The translations under genes and the position numbers were made by a program. DNA of 64,000 nt, taken from contig JAAONU010000001.1 in NCBI GenBank assembly GCA_012932295.1, forward strand, positions 43,311,134-43,375,133, in the 5' to 3' direction. The DNA is from Cyclina sinensis. Taxonomy: Eukaryota; Mollusca; Bivalvia; Venerida; Veneridae. The notes under the pieces are model-generated. The model was given only the letters and a program-made list of their open reading frames with translations. It was not told where the DNA came from and did no database searches. This document shows positions 25,901 through 38,800 of this stretch, in pieces (within the stretch, counting starts at the first letter, position 1; each line of letters opens with the position of its first letter).

Positions 25901-28900
25901 CATTTCACACAAACTTTTAAACTTCAGAGAAGGTAATTTCTTAATAGGCAGGTAAACCCTGTGCATTTTGAGGTACCTTGGTAAAAGTCAAAGGGACAAA
26001 AAATATACATTACAACAGTAAAAACTGTAACCGATTTGAAAATTAACGTTATAGACACTTTGGTTTTCATGACTTAATTATCTAAATACATTTCTGGATT
26101 GAGGGTGTTGCTGTTACAAGAACGATGTTTATTATGCCGCAGTTCTTCAGTTGAGCAACCAAAGACAAATTATATCTTCGTTTTCTCTTTCTTTAACAAC
26201 AGAATAATTATCGCAGCAGTTAACACATTTCATGCAATATCAATAATTCATTGTATCTGTGGAATTTGCATCTAGCTGCCAGTTGCCAGTTGAGAATTCA
26301 CGATCTTAAATCAACTGGCATCTGGCTGCCTGTTGCCAAATCGTTATCTTTGACGCATTTGCATCTGGCTGCCAGTTACCACTTTCCAATTCAGTTAATA
26401 TCAATAATTTGTATTTGTCGAATTGGCTATTGGCTGCCAGATGCCACTTTCCAATTCATTTAATATGAATAATTTATGATACTTGTCGAATTTGCTACTG
26501 GCTGCCAGTTGCTAATTAACAATTCGCGATCTTTGACAAATTTGCATCTGGCTGCGAGTTGCCAGTTGCCAATTCAGTAAATATCAATAATTCGTGATAT
26601 TTGCCAAATTGGCATCAACCTGCCAGTTGCTTGTTGCCAATTCGCGATCTTTAACGAATTGACGTCTGGCTGCCATTTGCCAGCTGCCAATATTTAATAT
26701 AAATAATTCATGGTGTTTGTAGAATTGGCATCTGGCTACAAGTTGCAAGTTGCCACTTTGCGAGTTTTATCGAATTTACATCTAGCTTCTAGTTGCAAGA
26801 TGCCAATTCAGTTAATATCAATAATTCATGATACATGTCCAATTGGCATCTTGCTGTCATTTGCCAATTGGCATTTCGCAATTTTTGACGAATTGGCATC
26901 TATCTGCAAGTGGCCAATTCCTAATTCAGTTAATATCAAGAATTCATGACACATGTCGAATAAGCGTCTTGCTGCCAGTTGCCAAGTGACAATTCGCGAT
27001 CTTTGACGAATTGAAATCTGGCTGACAATTGCATGTCTCCAATTTAGTATATATCAATAATTCACGACATTTGTTGATTTTGTATCTTGCTGCCAGTTGC
27101 CAGTTGACAATTCTCGATCTTAATCGAACTGGCATCTGTCTGCTAGCTGCCAGTTCCCATTTCAGTTAAAATGAATAATTCATGATACATGTCGAATTGT
27201 TGTCTTACTCCCAGTTGCCAATTGACTATTCGCGATATCTGACGAATTGGCATCTGGCTGCCCGTTGTCAATTCAGTAAATATCAACAATTCATGATATT
27301 TGTCGAATTGGCAACTGGCTGCCAGTTGGTAGTTGCCATATCGCGATATTTAACGAATTGGCATCCTGCTGCCAGTTGCCAGTTCGCAATTCAGTTAATA
27401 TCAATAATTCATAATACTTGTCAAATTTGCGTTCTTGCTGCCACTTGTCGATTTACAATTCACGATGTTTGACGAATTGTCATCTGGCTGTCAGTTGCCA
27501 GTTCAGTTAATATCAATAATTTATGATATTTGTCGAATTGGCATCTGACTGCCAGTTGCCAATTTAGTTAATAAAAAAATAATTTATGATTCATGTCAAA
27601 TTTGCATCTTGTTGCCAGTTGATAATTCGCAAACTTTAACGAATTTGCATCTGGTTGCCAGTTGCCAACTACCAATTCAGTTAATATCAATAATTCGTGA
27701 AATTTGTCGAATTGGCATCAGTTGCCAATTCAGTTAATATCAATAATTCATGATACATGTCGAATTGGCATCTGGCTGCCAGTAGCCAATTCAGTTAAAA
27801 TCAAGAATTCTTGACATTTGTCGAGTTAGCATCTTGCTGCCTGTTGCCAATTGACAATTCCCAATCTTAACGAACTGGCATCTGGCTGCCAGTGACCAGT
27901 TACTATTTCAGTTAATATCAATAACTCATGGTACATGTTGAATTATCATCTTCCTTCCAGTTGCCGACTGACAATTCGCGATGTTTGACGAATTGGCGTC
28001 TGGCTGCCAGTTGCCAATTCAGTTAATATCAACAGTTCATGATATTTTTCGAATTGGCATCTGGCTGCCAGTAGCTTGTTGCCAATTCGCGATATTTGAC
28101 GAACTGTTATCTAGCTGCGAGTTGCTAATTCAGTTAATATCAACAGATCATGATATTTGTCATCTGGCTGCCAGTTTCAGTTGCCAATTCAGTTAATTTC
28201 AATAATTCATGATAAATTTCAAATTGGCGTTTTGTTGCCAGTTGACAATTCGCGATCTTTGATGAATTTGCATCTGGCTGCCAGTTGCCAATTGCAGAAA
28301 TTTAGTAAATATCAATAATTCTTGATATTTTACGAATTGGCATCAGTTGCCAATTCATTTAAAATCAATTATTCATTATACATGTTGATTTTTAGTTAGA
28401 AAACTGTAGAGGAAGTTATCTACAAAAGAAATTGTTATAAGACATATTTAAAGACAGATAACCCCAGGATGCACGAGTCGGACTCATTTGACTCATTACC
28501 GGACAAACTTTAAGACGAAGTTACCCGCTCAATAAACACTGGACGGGCAGACAGACGGACGACATGCACCATGCCATAATACGTCTCTCGAGTGTATGAA
28601 ATGTAACTTTAAGTATCCTCATTAGATTTTCCAATGATATGTGGGTGATCTATTTTTTGATCCGATGTGAACCAGTTTCAAGCACTTAAGTGAGATTTTC
28701 AAGGCAAACATTCCGCAAAGGTTTCATAAAGATGGTTAAGAAATGCTAATTCGAACGTATTCGCTAGAGCCTTTCGTGCTAAGAGGTGGAGAACTTGTAT
28801 TGTTACTTTTAAACTCAAACATTCTAAGACTACATCGAAAGTGTAGCCTCTAAAGCATTCACTAGCTTAACCCTTGATGAATCAGCACAGATAAGGCCTA

Positions 28901-31900
28901 TAACTAAAGCTCACTCGGAGGACCCTGTGCTCAGAAGAGCTAGAATGCCATAGCCTGTTATAAAAATACTGCATTTTTAACGACATTTAGGTCAAAATAA
29001 TGATTTGTCTGTCTGCAGTTTATTATATAAAGTGGAAAAAACAAAATTTTAAAAGGCTGGCATAGACACACGATATCGTAAACCGAATACTTGATTTCTG
29101 CCAAGATGGAGTAAGCTTTCTGGTCTGGTGTGATGGTTAGCATGGTTTCGCCAATTTTAGTTTTCTAAGCTTCACAAGCTGAACTTCCTTCAAATGAGTA
29201 GTAACCATTAATTCTTTGTATGTCTTGAAATAACAGAGCAGATTCAAAGATTAAATAATAGTTACAATAATTAAACATTGCTATCTTACGTTCCATCTGC
29301 TGTTTTCATGTGCGGATCAACATGGGAGTAGCAAACTTTGTTTTTAACATCAATATCCTCATGAATGTTAATCTGAAAATAAAGAAAAATCAATAAATAA
29401 ATCAAATTTAGAAGGAAGGATTAAGGATGATATGCAATGAAAGATGCCTGTAACGGTCAGAGACTTTACTTTGATCTTCCTGTGCTATTTGCGTTCATTT
29501 TTCATTATTGTTATTTGAATGTTTTTGTCCGCCTCCTAGTTCAACAGGCGGTTGTTTTTGTTTGAAAACCGATATTGGGCTGTCAAAGTCAGTGAAAATA
29601 CACGGACAAAGGCCATCAGAAAAACACTACAACCTACATACATTCACAGTAAAATTAAAAAGACAAACAAAATAACTTTATCAAAAAGTAAATGTGAGCA
29701 TAAAAATCACGTATACATGTTTGAAAAGGAACCAAACAGAGATGCTTATCAATACGGCGCATGACTATCGAATATTTTAACTACTGAATTCAAGTTAACT
29801 ATTATATTTATATTAAAAAAAGAAACATTATTAACTAATATTATGTCTTTCTTCTTCAGTTAAGTTATGTAGAAACAATTTCGTAAATTTTATTTTCAGC
29901 TACGGTTGTTTTGATATTGTAACACGATTTAGTCCGACAAATTGACATTTTACGTTTTATGTGGAAGTCAGAATGTATAACAATATATTAGGCGATTTGA
30001 ACATTTGACTAATAACATATACTTTGTATCGAAATATAGTTGCAGAACACCTGCTAAGGCAATTGCAACAAGAATGGACACTTTAAATAAACAAGGCTTA
30101 TCTGTATGCATTAAATTACCAGCAATTTTACCTCAATTTCCAGGGTATAGCCTTTCCAAATCTTATGAGCTCCTCTATGTTCGTCAACAACAAGCCTTAG
30201 TCTGTAGAAGTCTGGGTCGTCATAACTTACGCTCTGGGACGTGACAGTCATGTTTACACTATTTATCGTTTGTGTGCAAGCTTCCCCGCTTGGATAGCAG
30301 CCCTTCGAAAATCAGATAGAAAGTAGTTTCTTTTTTTAACTGAATAGCTATTCTTTTACAATGTAATGGGCGATCTTTTGGTAACTTATTACCTTCGTAA
30401 AGAGAAGAAAAAAGTGATGTGATTACTTACCTTTATTAACCAAACGTCGTATTTCGGCAAATGAATTAATTTTGTATAAAATGCATTGCAGCTGAGTTAC
30501 GTAAATTCTGTTCAAAGTTAACGGTTGAGGTTAAAACTTTTTGCATTTCAGTTTAAAAAAAAAAGAAAAAAGTACCTCGATAGTGAAACCACATTTTGCC
30601 TGCACTCCTTTATGATAGTTAAGCACAGATCGTCCATTTGTATTTGTGTCCGCAAGTTGACATCCATTTCTTAACGTTCCTAATGTTACCATTTTGACAT
30701 GATGGTTACAGTCACCTAGGGTCGAATTTTGATCTTCTTTTATAGCATAACATCCATAAGGGACTGTTGGTTTAAAGGTTACTTCATAGTTTTCAGTCCT
30801 GTTCATTGTGATGACCGTCTGGCTTGTCTTTAACAGAGGGTGTTTTACATAAGATTATATCAGTGTACAAAGATTTAGAGCGAAAACTGCTGCCTGCTGA
30901 TTGCTCTTTTCGACAGCTAAGGATTTCCTAAAGAAGTATAACATAAGAAAAAAAATGTTCTTTTGTTCTTAGACTCATGCTGCAAATTATTTCCGTAGCT
31001 ATGATTCTACCACAAAATATAATACTTCAATAATTGCTCAAATTTAAGTTAGATACAACATGACAGAATGTTCTGCGGCACATGTATTTCCATAAGGGAC
31101 TTAGTGTTACATTTATTCATATGACAAACATACCTCAATTCCTGCAAAGAAGGGCTTGCTCGTTGTCAAGTTTGTTTTCAGACTTGTTTCCGAAGTGGAC
31201 ATCTTCACTCCACATCGCAGCTTAGAGGATAAGTATAAGTAAGAACATTTATGTACAAGTAAGTAAGTTGTTTGTTATTGTATAGAATAAATGATAAAAC
31301 AATAAAACAATCAGTTTAAAAAGATCTGGATTTTTTACTTCTTTTGTTTTAACTGCGTGTATGTTTAATTATTGTTATGACTTGGGAATATCTATAGCCA
31401 GGTAAGTCAAAACTGAAACAAAATGAAACATGTGATTGTAAAAAAAGGAAAGTCATCCTTATCGGCTAAGAAAAAAATGTCAAAAGTTGATAGAGCTTCA
31501 GTTCAAAGAAAGAAAATGTCCTTCGGTAAAAAGTAAATTAGGGTAAGAATGAATTTGCTTCTTTGTTAAACCCAAATTTTATTAGCCTACCATGCCAGGT
31601 GATGTCGATAATTAAGCCATGACCAAATTTTGTAAGTAATTAGAAGATGATTTACAAAATTACATGTTCCAATTTGTCATAATGTCATCAGTAAAAATAT
31701 AGCGGATAGGTAGTTCAGTGTCAAATACTTGGAATCCACTGTTTAAAATAAAATTGCTATTAAACTACAAGGCAGTAAGCCAAACAATTCAGCACTAGGC
31801 TTTATGCCTCTTTCACAACATGTTTAGATGTTTCACCATATTAATCTAAAAATATGTGGAAACCCTCTTAGTGGTGCAAAATTGTTTGACAAATGTTGTA

Positions 31901-34900
31901 GAAATATTTTAGACAGTGTTGCTTATAAAAAAAACTAAGTTATGTCCCGTAAGTCTGGACCCTTTGTCATTGTTTTAACCTCAAAGCCACCATTGGAACA
32001 GTATAACGAAGATCCCTTCGTCCTTGCTTTTGAACTTAGGTTGAACCAGTTTTGACCCAAGTAGTAACTTTTAAACAAATATTTAGTAAAGGTCTATTAG
32101 CAATTTGCTGCAAATTCTTAAGACCTAATTCTGAATTCTTTTAACAAATCTATATACATTGACTGATCGTATAGGCGTGGTTGGGTTAAATCCACGGACA
32201 ACTTTTAAATAAAACTGAAAAAAACCACTTCTAGACAGAACTGTACACAATCGTTATAGCTTTGAATTTTAGTCAAAAGGTCGTTTGTGTGCAATTGAAA
32301 GAAACATATGTACAACATGCACTGAGGAAATGCCATGAAGCTTTTAGCAAGGTTTAAGAACAAGGCTTTTGAAGGATCTTATAAGGAGATGTTGTTAGAT
32401 ATATATTGCTGACAGGACTATTATGGGATGATTTAAAACATTTATTGATGTATAAGAGATCTCGTAGTATCCATGCAAAATGGGTCTCAAAGGTAATAAA
32501 TAAAAATTTTCACCTATTAATGTAAGTGGTCTCCTTTTGAGATATAGTATTATATATTCAGAAGCATTTTTTAATTCTTATTGTATTGATTTTCCTATAT
32601 GGTACCAACCGTAATCCCTAGAGAGAATCCTTTTGACACGAGGTGATCTTCAGATAGTTTTGCAATGGATGACTGTTGATACGAGATAATTAGCTCGTCG
32701 TTAATGTACCTGAAAATGTAACAAAAACTGCGTGTCATCAATGCTTTATCTAATACTGCACCAAAACGGCTAAGTTTACAGCAACAGTATTTTAGTAGAA
32801 GTTCTATTTATTGTTTTGCGCTTTGAAACTGAAAGTTACACAGATTTAATTATTTACTATCTGAGTTTAAACTTATGAAGATATTGTAGTAGTTTTAAAT
32901 TTCGATAAACATGACTTTATTTCAAGCATGAAGTCTAATTACAAATGATGTTCATAACGCCGCAAATGTTGATTTTCGTTTTGTTGTTGTTGTTTTTACT
33001 GACGATGTAAATGAACCCTGATGGCCCTAAAATGCTCAGCTTAGCGTAACTTCTTAAAACACAGGTGCAGATAAAATTTAATTATCGTCAAAATAAAATC
33101 AAAACACTGTCCCAAATATAAAACACGTCGATATTTCAACATCAACAAAATTATTGATCTTCCAGTAATAAGACAGAGAAGAATTTACTTGTAATGAATT
33201 TGCACGCAAAGTTTGCCTATTATTAAAAAACTATGGTTTGTGTTAATCTCTATAAACTTACCAGTAGGTGGTATAAAATAATTTTAGATGATCTCTTTTG
33301 TCACCTCCAGTAACTTCACATTCAAAATCTAAAGAAGGTATCAAGAACGTCATTACTCCTGCTTCGACTTCTTTGAAAACGAGTTTTGGAGAGACGGTGA
33401 GCATACCCAAATTTACATTTGGAGGTTGCGTAAGATCTGAAATTTTAGACAGAGATTTTACCCGATATTTTTGCTTTTTTACAGGTTGTTAAAAGGACGT
33501 TTTAGTAAAAACATCTGCATACGCATAATAAACTTACGCAGCTTAATTTAATTCAATCTTGAAGAGTCGATATCTTTTCAATGTAATGTGTAAAGAATTT
33601 GATGTGATGGACTACAGTTTTAAATCACACTGAAGTTTTCTTTCTCATTCATGAAATTCACCTTATTTCTTGGTTTGTGATCTGAATATCAGACAATGGG
33701 GCTATTGGCCCCAGGTCGCTATCTGAAGACAGAATGGTATTCGGGTAAAATGATGTAAGCTTATGAAAGTGTTCATCACAAAAATTAAAAAAATGTTGAT
33801 AAGATGAGGTTAGTTGAATTGTAGAATATAAGTCAACAGGATCCCCTGTTCTGTGAATAAAATTCGCAATGACTGTTCATGTATAACAAATGCAACAGCA
33901 AAGAATAGCTAGATTTATTAAAAGCTTTTCCTATCTAAGTCTATGTTTCATTGATAAACCCCAGGGCGGAGCCAATTTTTACCTCAAGGGCACAATTTGA
34001 ACAACTTTGATAAACGACTTCTTAATGATGCTACATACTAAATATGAAAGCTCTGGTCCTTGCGGTTTCAGCATTCTGGTACGAAGAGTTTTGAATTTTC
34101 CGCTAGTCTATGTAAAATTAATAAACCCAAGATCATGACCAATTTTGATTCTAGGGCCACAATTTGAAAAATCTTGATAGAGGTCTACTTCATGCAAAAC
34201 ATCTAAGGTTTAGCCCTTATGGTTTCAGAGAAAAATGTCTTTAATAAGTTTTAACTATATATATACTGACGGAAAAATATAACTGTGCACACTAAAATAC
34301 TTAATATCTTTTATTAGGTATAAAATTATTTTAGCAGATTTCTTCTGTGTAATTCACAAGGTAATCTTGTTTCAATAATACTGCTTTTCGCGAGTTGCAC
34401 GTGCAAAATTTATAGCCCGTAACGGTCGCGCTTTTTACGTGTTTCTTTATGTTAACATCCTCGTACATGCTGTTTCGAGTTATTTTAACCGTCAAATTAT
34501 AGTGAGCTACCCAGCAGTTCAGAAAAACACCTTCATTTGGATTTTAAGTCTTTGAAGACAATGCCACGCATCTCAGAAAATGATCGCCTACGTGCCGTCG
34601 GTATGCTCCAAGCAGGCATTGCTCAAAATGCGGTTGCGCAGCGTTTTGGTGTTCACCGAAACACCATATCAGCACTTTGGCGACGATTTCAGCAACGTGG
34701 CAACGTCCGTGATCTACCACGTCCAGGGCGTCCACGTGTGACGTCAATCCGTCAAGACAATTATATCCGGCTTACACACCTACGGAATCGATTTCAACCG
34801 GCCACATTAACAGCACGAACAATTCCTGGCTTGAGACCTATCAGTGGACGAACTGTTAGAAACCGATTAAGAGAGCACAGCATTACTCCACGACGTCCTG

Positions 34901-35772
34901 CGATACGTCCTACTCTTCTCTTACGTCATCGACAACGTCGACGTCAGTGGTGCAGACAGTATCTAAGGCTTCCAAGAGCATATTGGAATAATGTTATGTT
35001 TACTGACGAGTCGCGGTTTCACTTAGAAAGTTCGGACGGACGAGTTCGTGTATACAGGCGTCGCGGAGAACGTTACTTGGATCCCTGTGTTTTTCAACGT
35101 CAACGTTTTGGTGGTGGTGGGTCGATAATGGTTTGGGGAGGTATCTCATCTCAAGGCAGGACCCAGCTTGTAATTGTCCGTGGCAATTTAACGGGTGTTC
35201 GTTACAGAGATGAGATTGTCATACCCCACGTGCTGCCATTTCTTCAACGTCAAGGGCGTAACATGACGTTTCAACAAGACAACGCTCGGCCACATGTAGC
35301 ACGTGTAGTTACCGGGTTTCTGGCTCAGCAAAACGTGAGTGTCTTACCCTGGCCCGCTGTTTCACCAGATCTTTCACCAATTGAGCACGTTTGGGATGAG
35401 ATGAAGAGACGCCTCCGTCAAAGACGTAACCAACCTCTCACGCTGGACCAACTAGCGCAGACATTGGTCAACATCTGGAACACCATTCCACAGGCAGTTA
35501 TCGCCAACTTAGTTGCCTCTATGCCTCGTCGCTGCCGTGCTTGCTTGAACGCCAATGGAGGCCACACACGATACTGACCTTGTGAAATCAGATTTCATAC
35601 CTGTCAACTTCTGCGCCTTGTTACTGTAAAAATTGTTTTACATCATGAAGTGTTTGTATTGATTGTTAGAAATAAAACGTTGATTGGCTAATTTGCAAAG
35701 TTTTATGTTACTATTCCTAATATTAAAAAAAATTCTATACCTTGAAGTATGCACAGTTATATTTTTCCGTTA

Positions 35773-35826
<54 letters not shown>

Positions 35827-38800
35827 CAAAACCAATGACTCTCGGGGCGGGGCCAATTTTGATCCTAGTATCTTGGTAGAGGAAAACTATACAATATTAT
35901 ATATATTATATATATATTTATATATATGAGGAAAACCCATGACCCATGAGGCGGAACAAATTTTGACCCAAGAGAAAAACTTTGAACAATCTTGGTAAAA
36001 GTCAACTGGACGACGTTTCATGCCAAATATCTTAGCACTAGCCTTTGGGGCTTCAGAGAAGAAGATATTTGAAAGTTTTACTATTAACATATAAGAAAAA
36101 ACCATGACCTTCCTCTCCCAACTGTGAAAGCGAGGCCAATTTTTACCACTGGACCATAATCTGAACAATCTTGGAAGAGGTCCAATAGACGATGTTCCAT
36201 GCCAGAACATCAATGCTCTAGCATTTAGGGCCTTTGTGGTATTAGAGGAAATGATTGCAGAAGTTTTATCTATATATACATTTAAAGCAAAACCAATGAC
36301 CCTCCGGGGTGGTGCCAATTTTGACCCCAGAACCATTTTTAACAATCTTGGTAGAGGAAAACTATACAATATTTCATGCCAAATTTCTAAGCTTTACTCT
36401 TTGGGTTTCGAAGATTTTTTTTAAAAGGTTTAACTATTTACATATATAAAGAAACCTATGACCTGACCCCCGGGGCAGGGCTTATGTTAACCCACGGCAA
36501 TAATTTGAACAATCTTGGTAGAGGTAAACTAGACAATGTTTCATGCCAAACATCTAAACTCTAGTACGTTGAGGTTCAGAGAAGAAGATATTTGAAGGTT
36601 ATAAAGATTTATAAATACAAAAGGAAAACCACCGACCCCTAGGGCGGTGTCAATTTTAACCTGATGACCATAATGTGAACAATCTTGGAAGAGGTCTACT
36701 AGACTATGTTTCATGCAAAATATGTAAGCTCTAACCCTAGCCCTTGGGGTTTCAGAGAACAATAGTTTAAAGTTTTGACTTTTTAAATATAAGGAAAACA
36801 TGAGCCCCAGGGTTGGCCAAATTTTACCCCAGAGGCATAATTTGAATAACTTTTTTAGAGGACCTCCAGATGATCACATATCAAAGCTCCGGGCCCTGTT
36901 GTTTCAGACAAGAAGAATTTTTTAATTTGCATTTTTGAAACCCCCTTGTTGGCCCTATGACCTGCTTTTGTAACCGACCGAAATAATTTGAACAAATTTG
37001 ATAGGGGACCACCGAAGGATCATTCCGGTGAAGTTTGGTCAAAATTCATTTATCGGCTTCAGAGGAGACGCACGACGACGGACCACGGACAACATAAAAT
37101 TTCTGGTACGTAGGAACATTGAGCCGAATTATTTCAAATCATTTAATGCACTTATGAATGAAGAGGCATTAGCAAATAAAACTGAATCTAGATCATAATT
37201 TGGTGGTAGAAAGACAGACAGACAGACAGGCAAAAGATTGAAAGTTGATGACATTTTGCCACGCCCGGTGAATAGTTATGCCATATTTCTAAAATCCGAT
37301 AGTACTAAAGTAAAACACAGCTGATACATAAATATATATACATGCACGCGGTACTCCACAGCTGTAGAACACAGATAAACCGTCAAACCGCTAATAAGAC
37401 GTTTTCTCTATTCGATGAACGAAAGACGAAAAGTAATTTAAATCCTGTAATGTACTAGTGAGTTACAGAGCGACGGTACAGGTAATGTAAGCTGATTAAA
37501 TGTTTTATATCTTTTTAACAGATAGTTGTTATGCGATCGGTTTACAAGACAATACATTGCATATTTATATACACTCACTTTCATAACTTTGATTTGAATA
37601 AGGGCTTAGAACCAATATGCTTAGAAGTGGACAGACTCTCCTATTCCGATCAAGTGATAACACAACAAAATCGCAATGGAATAATATAGCAGTCACGACT
37701 CTTTTAGCGGCATTTCTTTTTTTATCAGGAAATATTTTATTATCTTATCTGGAAAGAAATTTTATTCCAGTCACGTCAAATAAAGGACAAACCTTTTTGA
37801 TGAAATCGAAACTTTCCACACGCAATTAATGGACTACCAAGTCGAATGACGTTAGAGCGACGTCTCATTCCCCACCGTTATGCGTCAAATTCGTTTTCTC
37901 AAGAAAGCAGATTACATTTTTTGCTCATAAGAATAGTATTTATACTTAATGTTAAAACAGATTTTGCCTTTTTAAGTTTGGTCGAAAGTTAGGTGTTGTA
38001 GTCCATAAATTCTCATATCGACCTCACTGAAAGGCAATACTCTCAAAAATTTTCGCTACATCCAAGATGTTACGATATTAATTAGAAATGACATTGTAAA
38101 GATTAGATAACCTACAAAAATACTTACTTGCAACACGTTGAAAGGCAGGTGGATCTAAATGAATAAAAAAGATTATTTTCAGGTTACTGCCATTTTTCTG
38201 TAAAAAAGCCTTTCACAGAAAGGATGATCAAGTTAAAGTGTTTGTCTTATATGGTCCAAATATTATTCAATTCTAGCTCAAGTTAGCCAAATCTAATCTG
38301 ATGAAGACAGTTAAACTTATATCAGTGAAAGATAAAGACATTTTAATTATGCATTTAAGAAAATACCTGCAAATCAAACTTATCCACGTTTTTTTTTTTT
38401 TTAATTTTGCAAAATGACAAACTATTCAAGACAAAAAATGAAGTTCGTTTATTAAAGGGATATGACCTTGATTAAAACCGATTCGTAGGAAATATATTTT
38501 AAGTTTTAGTGATCTACCGACAAATATAGCACGTTATCGAGTTCAGATACTAGTAATTTAATCACAAAGACCGCGGGCCCGGAGTGCTTACATAATAGAG
38601 AACATCAGTGGATTATCTACCCTGAATACTCTCCGATACTACATTGGTCCTTCCATTTTGATTCCTCTGCTTTTGTCGCTATTTTCTCTTTTGGTATGCC
38701 GATAATTAAGCCTACTTATTTGCAACAGTGGTAGTCAGATTACACATTAAGTTAGCAACTTGTTTTGTTAACACCATTATCTCTGTATTTTGATAATCCT

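Larger units (their letters stand above)
34266..35773. mobile_element. Complete Tc1-like transposon
   Basis: A 1,508-bp element with 28-bp terminal inverted repeats that match at 26 of 28 positions. The left begins ctgacggaaaaatataactg; the right end, complemented, begins ctaacggaaaaatataactg. TA lies on each side (34264-34265 and 35774-35775), the target duplication of Tc1/mariner elements. It holds one intact transposase gene. It is inserted in a TA-rich part of a tandem repeat within an intron of the VWDE-like gene. Everything needed for activity is present on inspection. Confidence 0.9.
33957..37250. repeat. Tandem repeat block, about 120-175-bp units, split by a Tc1 element
   Basis: Around ten degenerate units each carry a version of ggggcggggccaattttgac, aatttgaacaatcttggtag, actagacaatgtttcatgcc and aaatatctaagctctagcc, with cctatataactctatgtaaa. 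Units at 33957-34250 and 35830-37200 are the same family, so the Tc1-like transposon at 34266-35773 sits inside the array. The right end has gacagacagacagac. The same family occurs at 42770-43890 and 49990-51290. Confidence 0.75.

Noticed and set aside
24360..28380. CRISPR-like array (regular repeats)
   Set aside because: Units are diverged, contiguous and without unique spacers, and the context is eukaryotic. It is a satellite.
30005..30244. Plus-strand 79-codon frame
   Set aside because: Antisense shadow of VWDE-like exon 9, which has splice sites, phase and domain context on the other strand.
34537..34560. Upstream TTG start for the Tc1-like transposase
   Set aside because: Eukaryotic genes start at ATG; the ATG at 34561 gives the usual MPR... 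N-terminus and the family's normal length.
37617..37829. Plus-strand 70-codon frame with a hydrophobic segment
   Set aside because: Lies in an intron between repeats, with no recognisable family, no splice partners and composition typical of AT-rich DNA.
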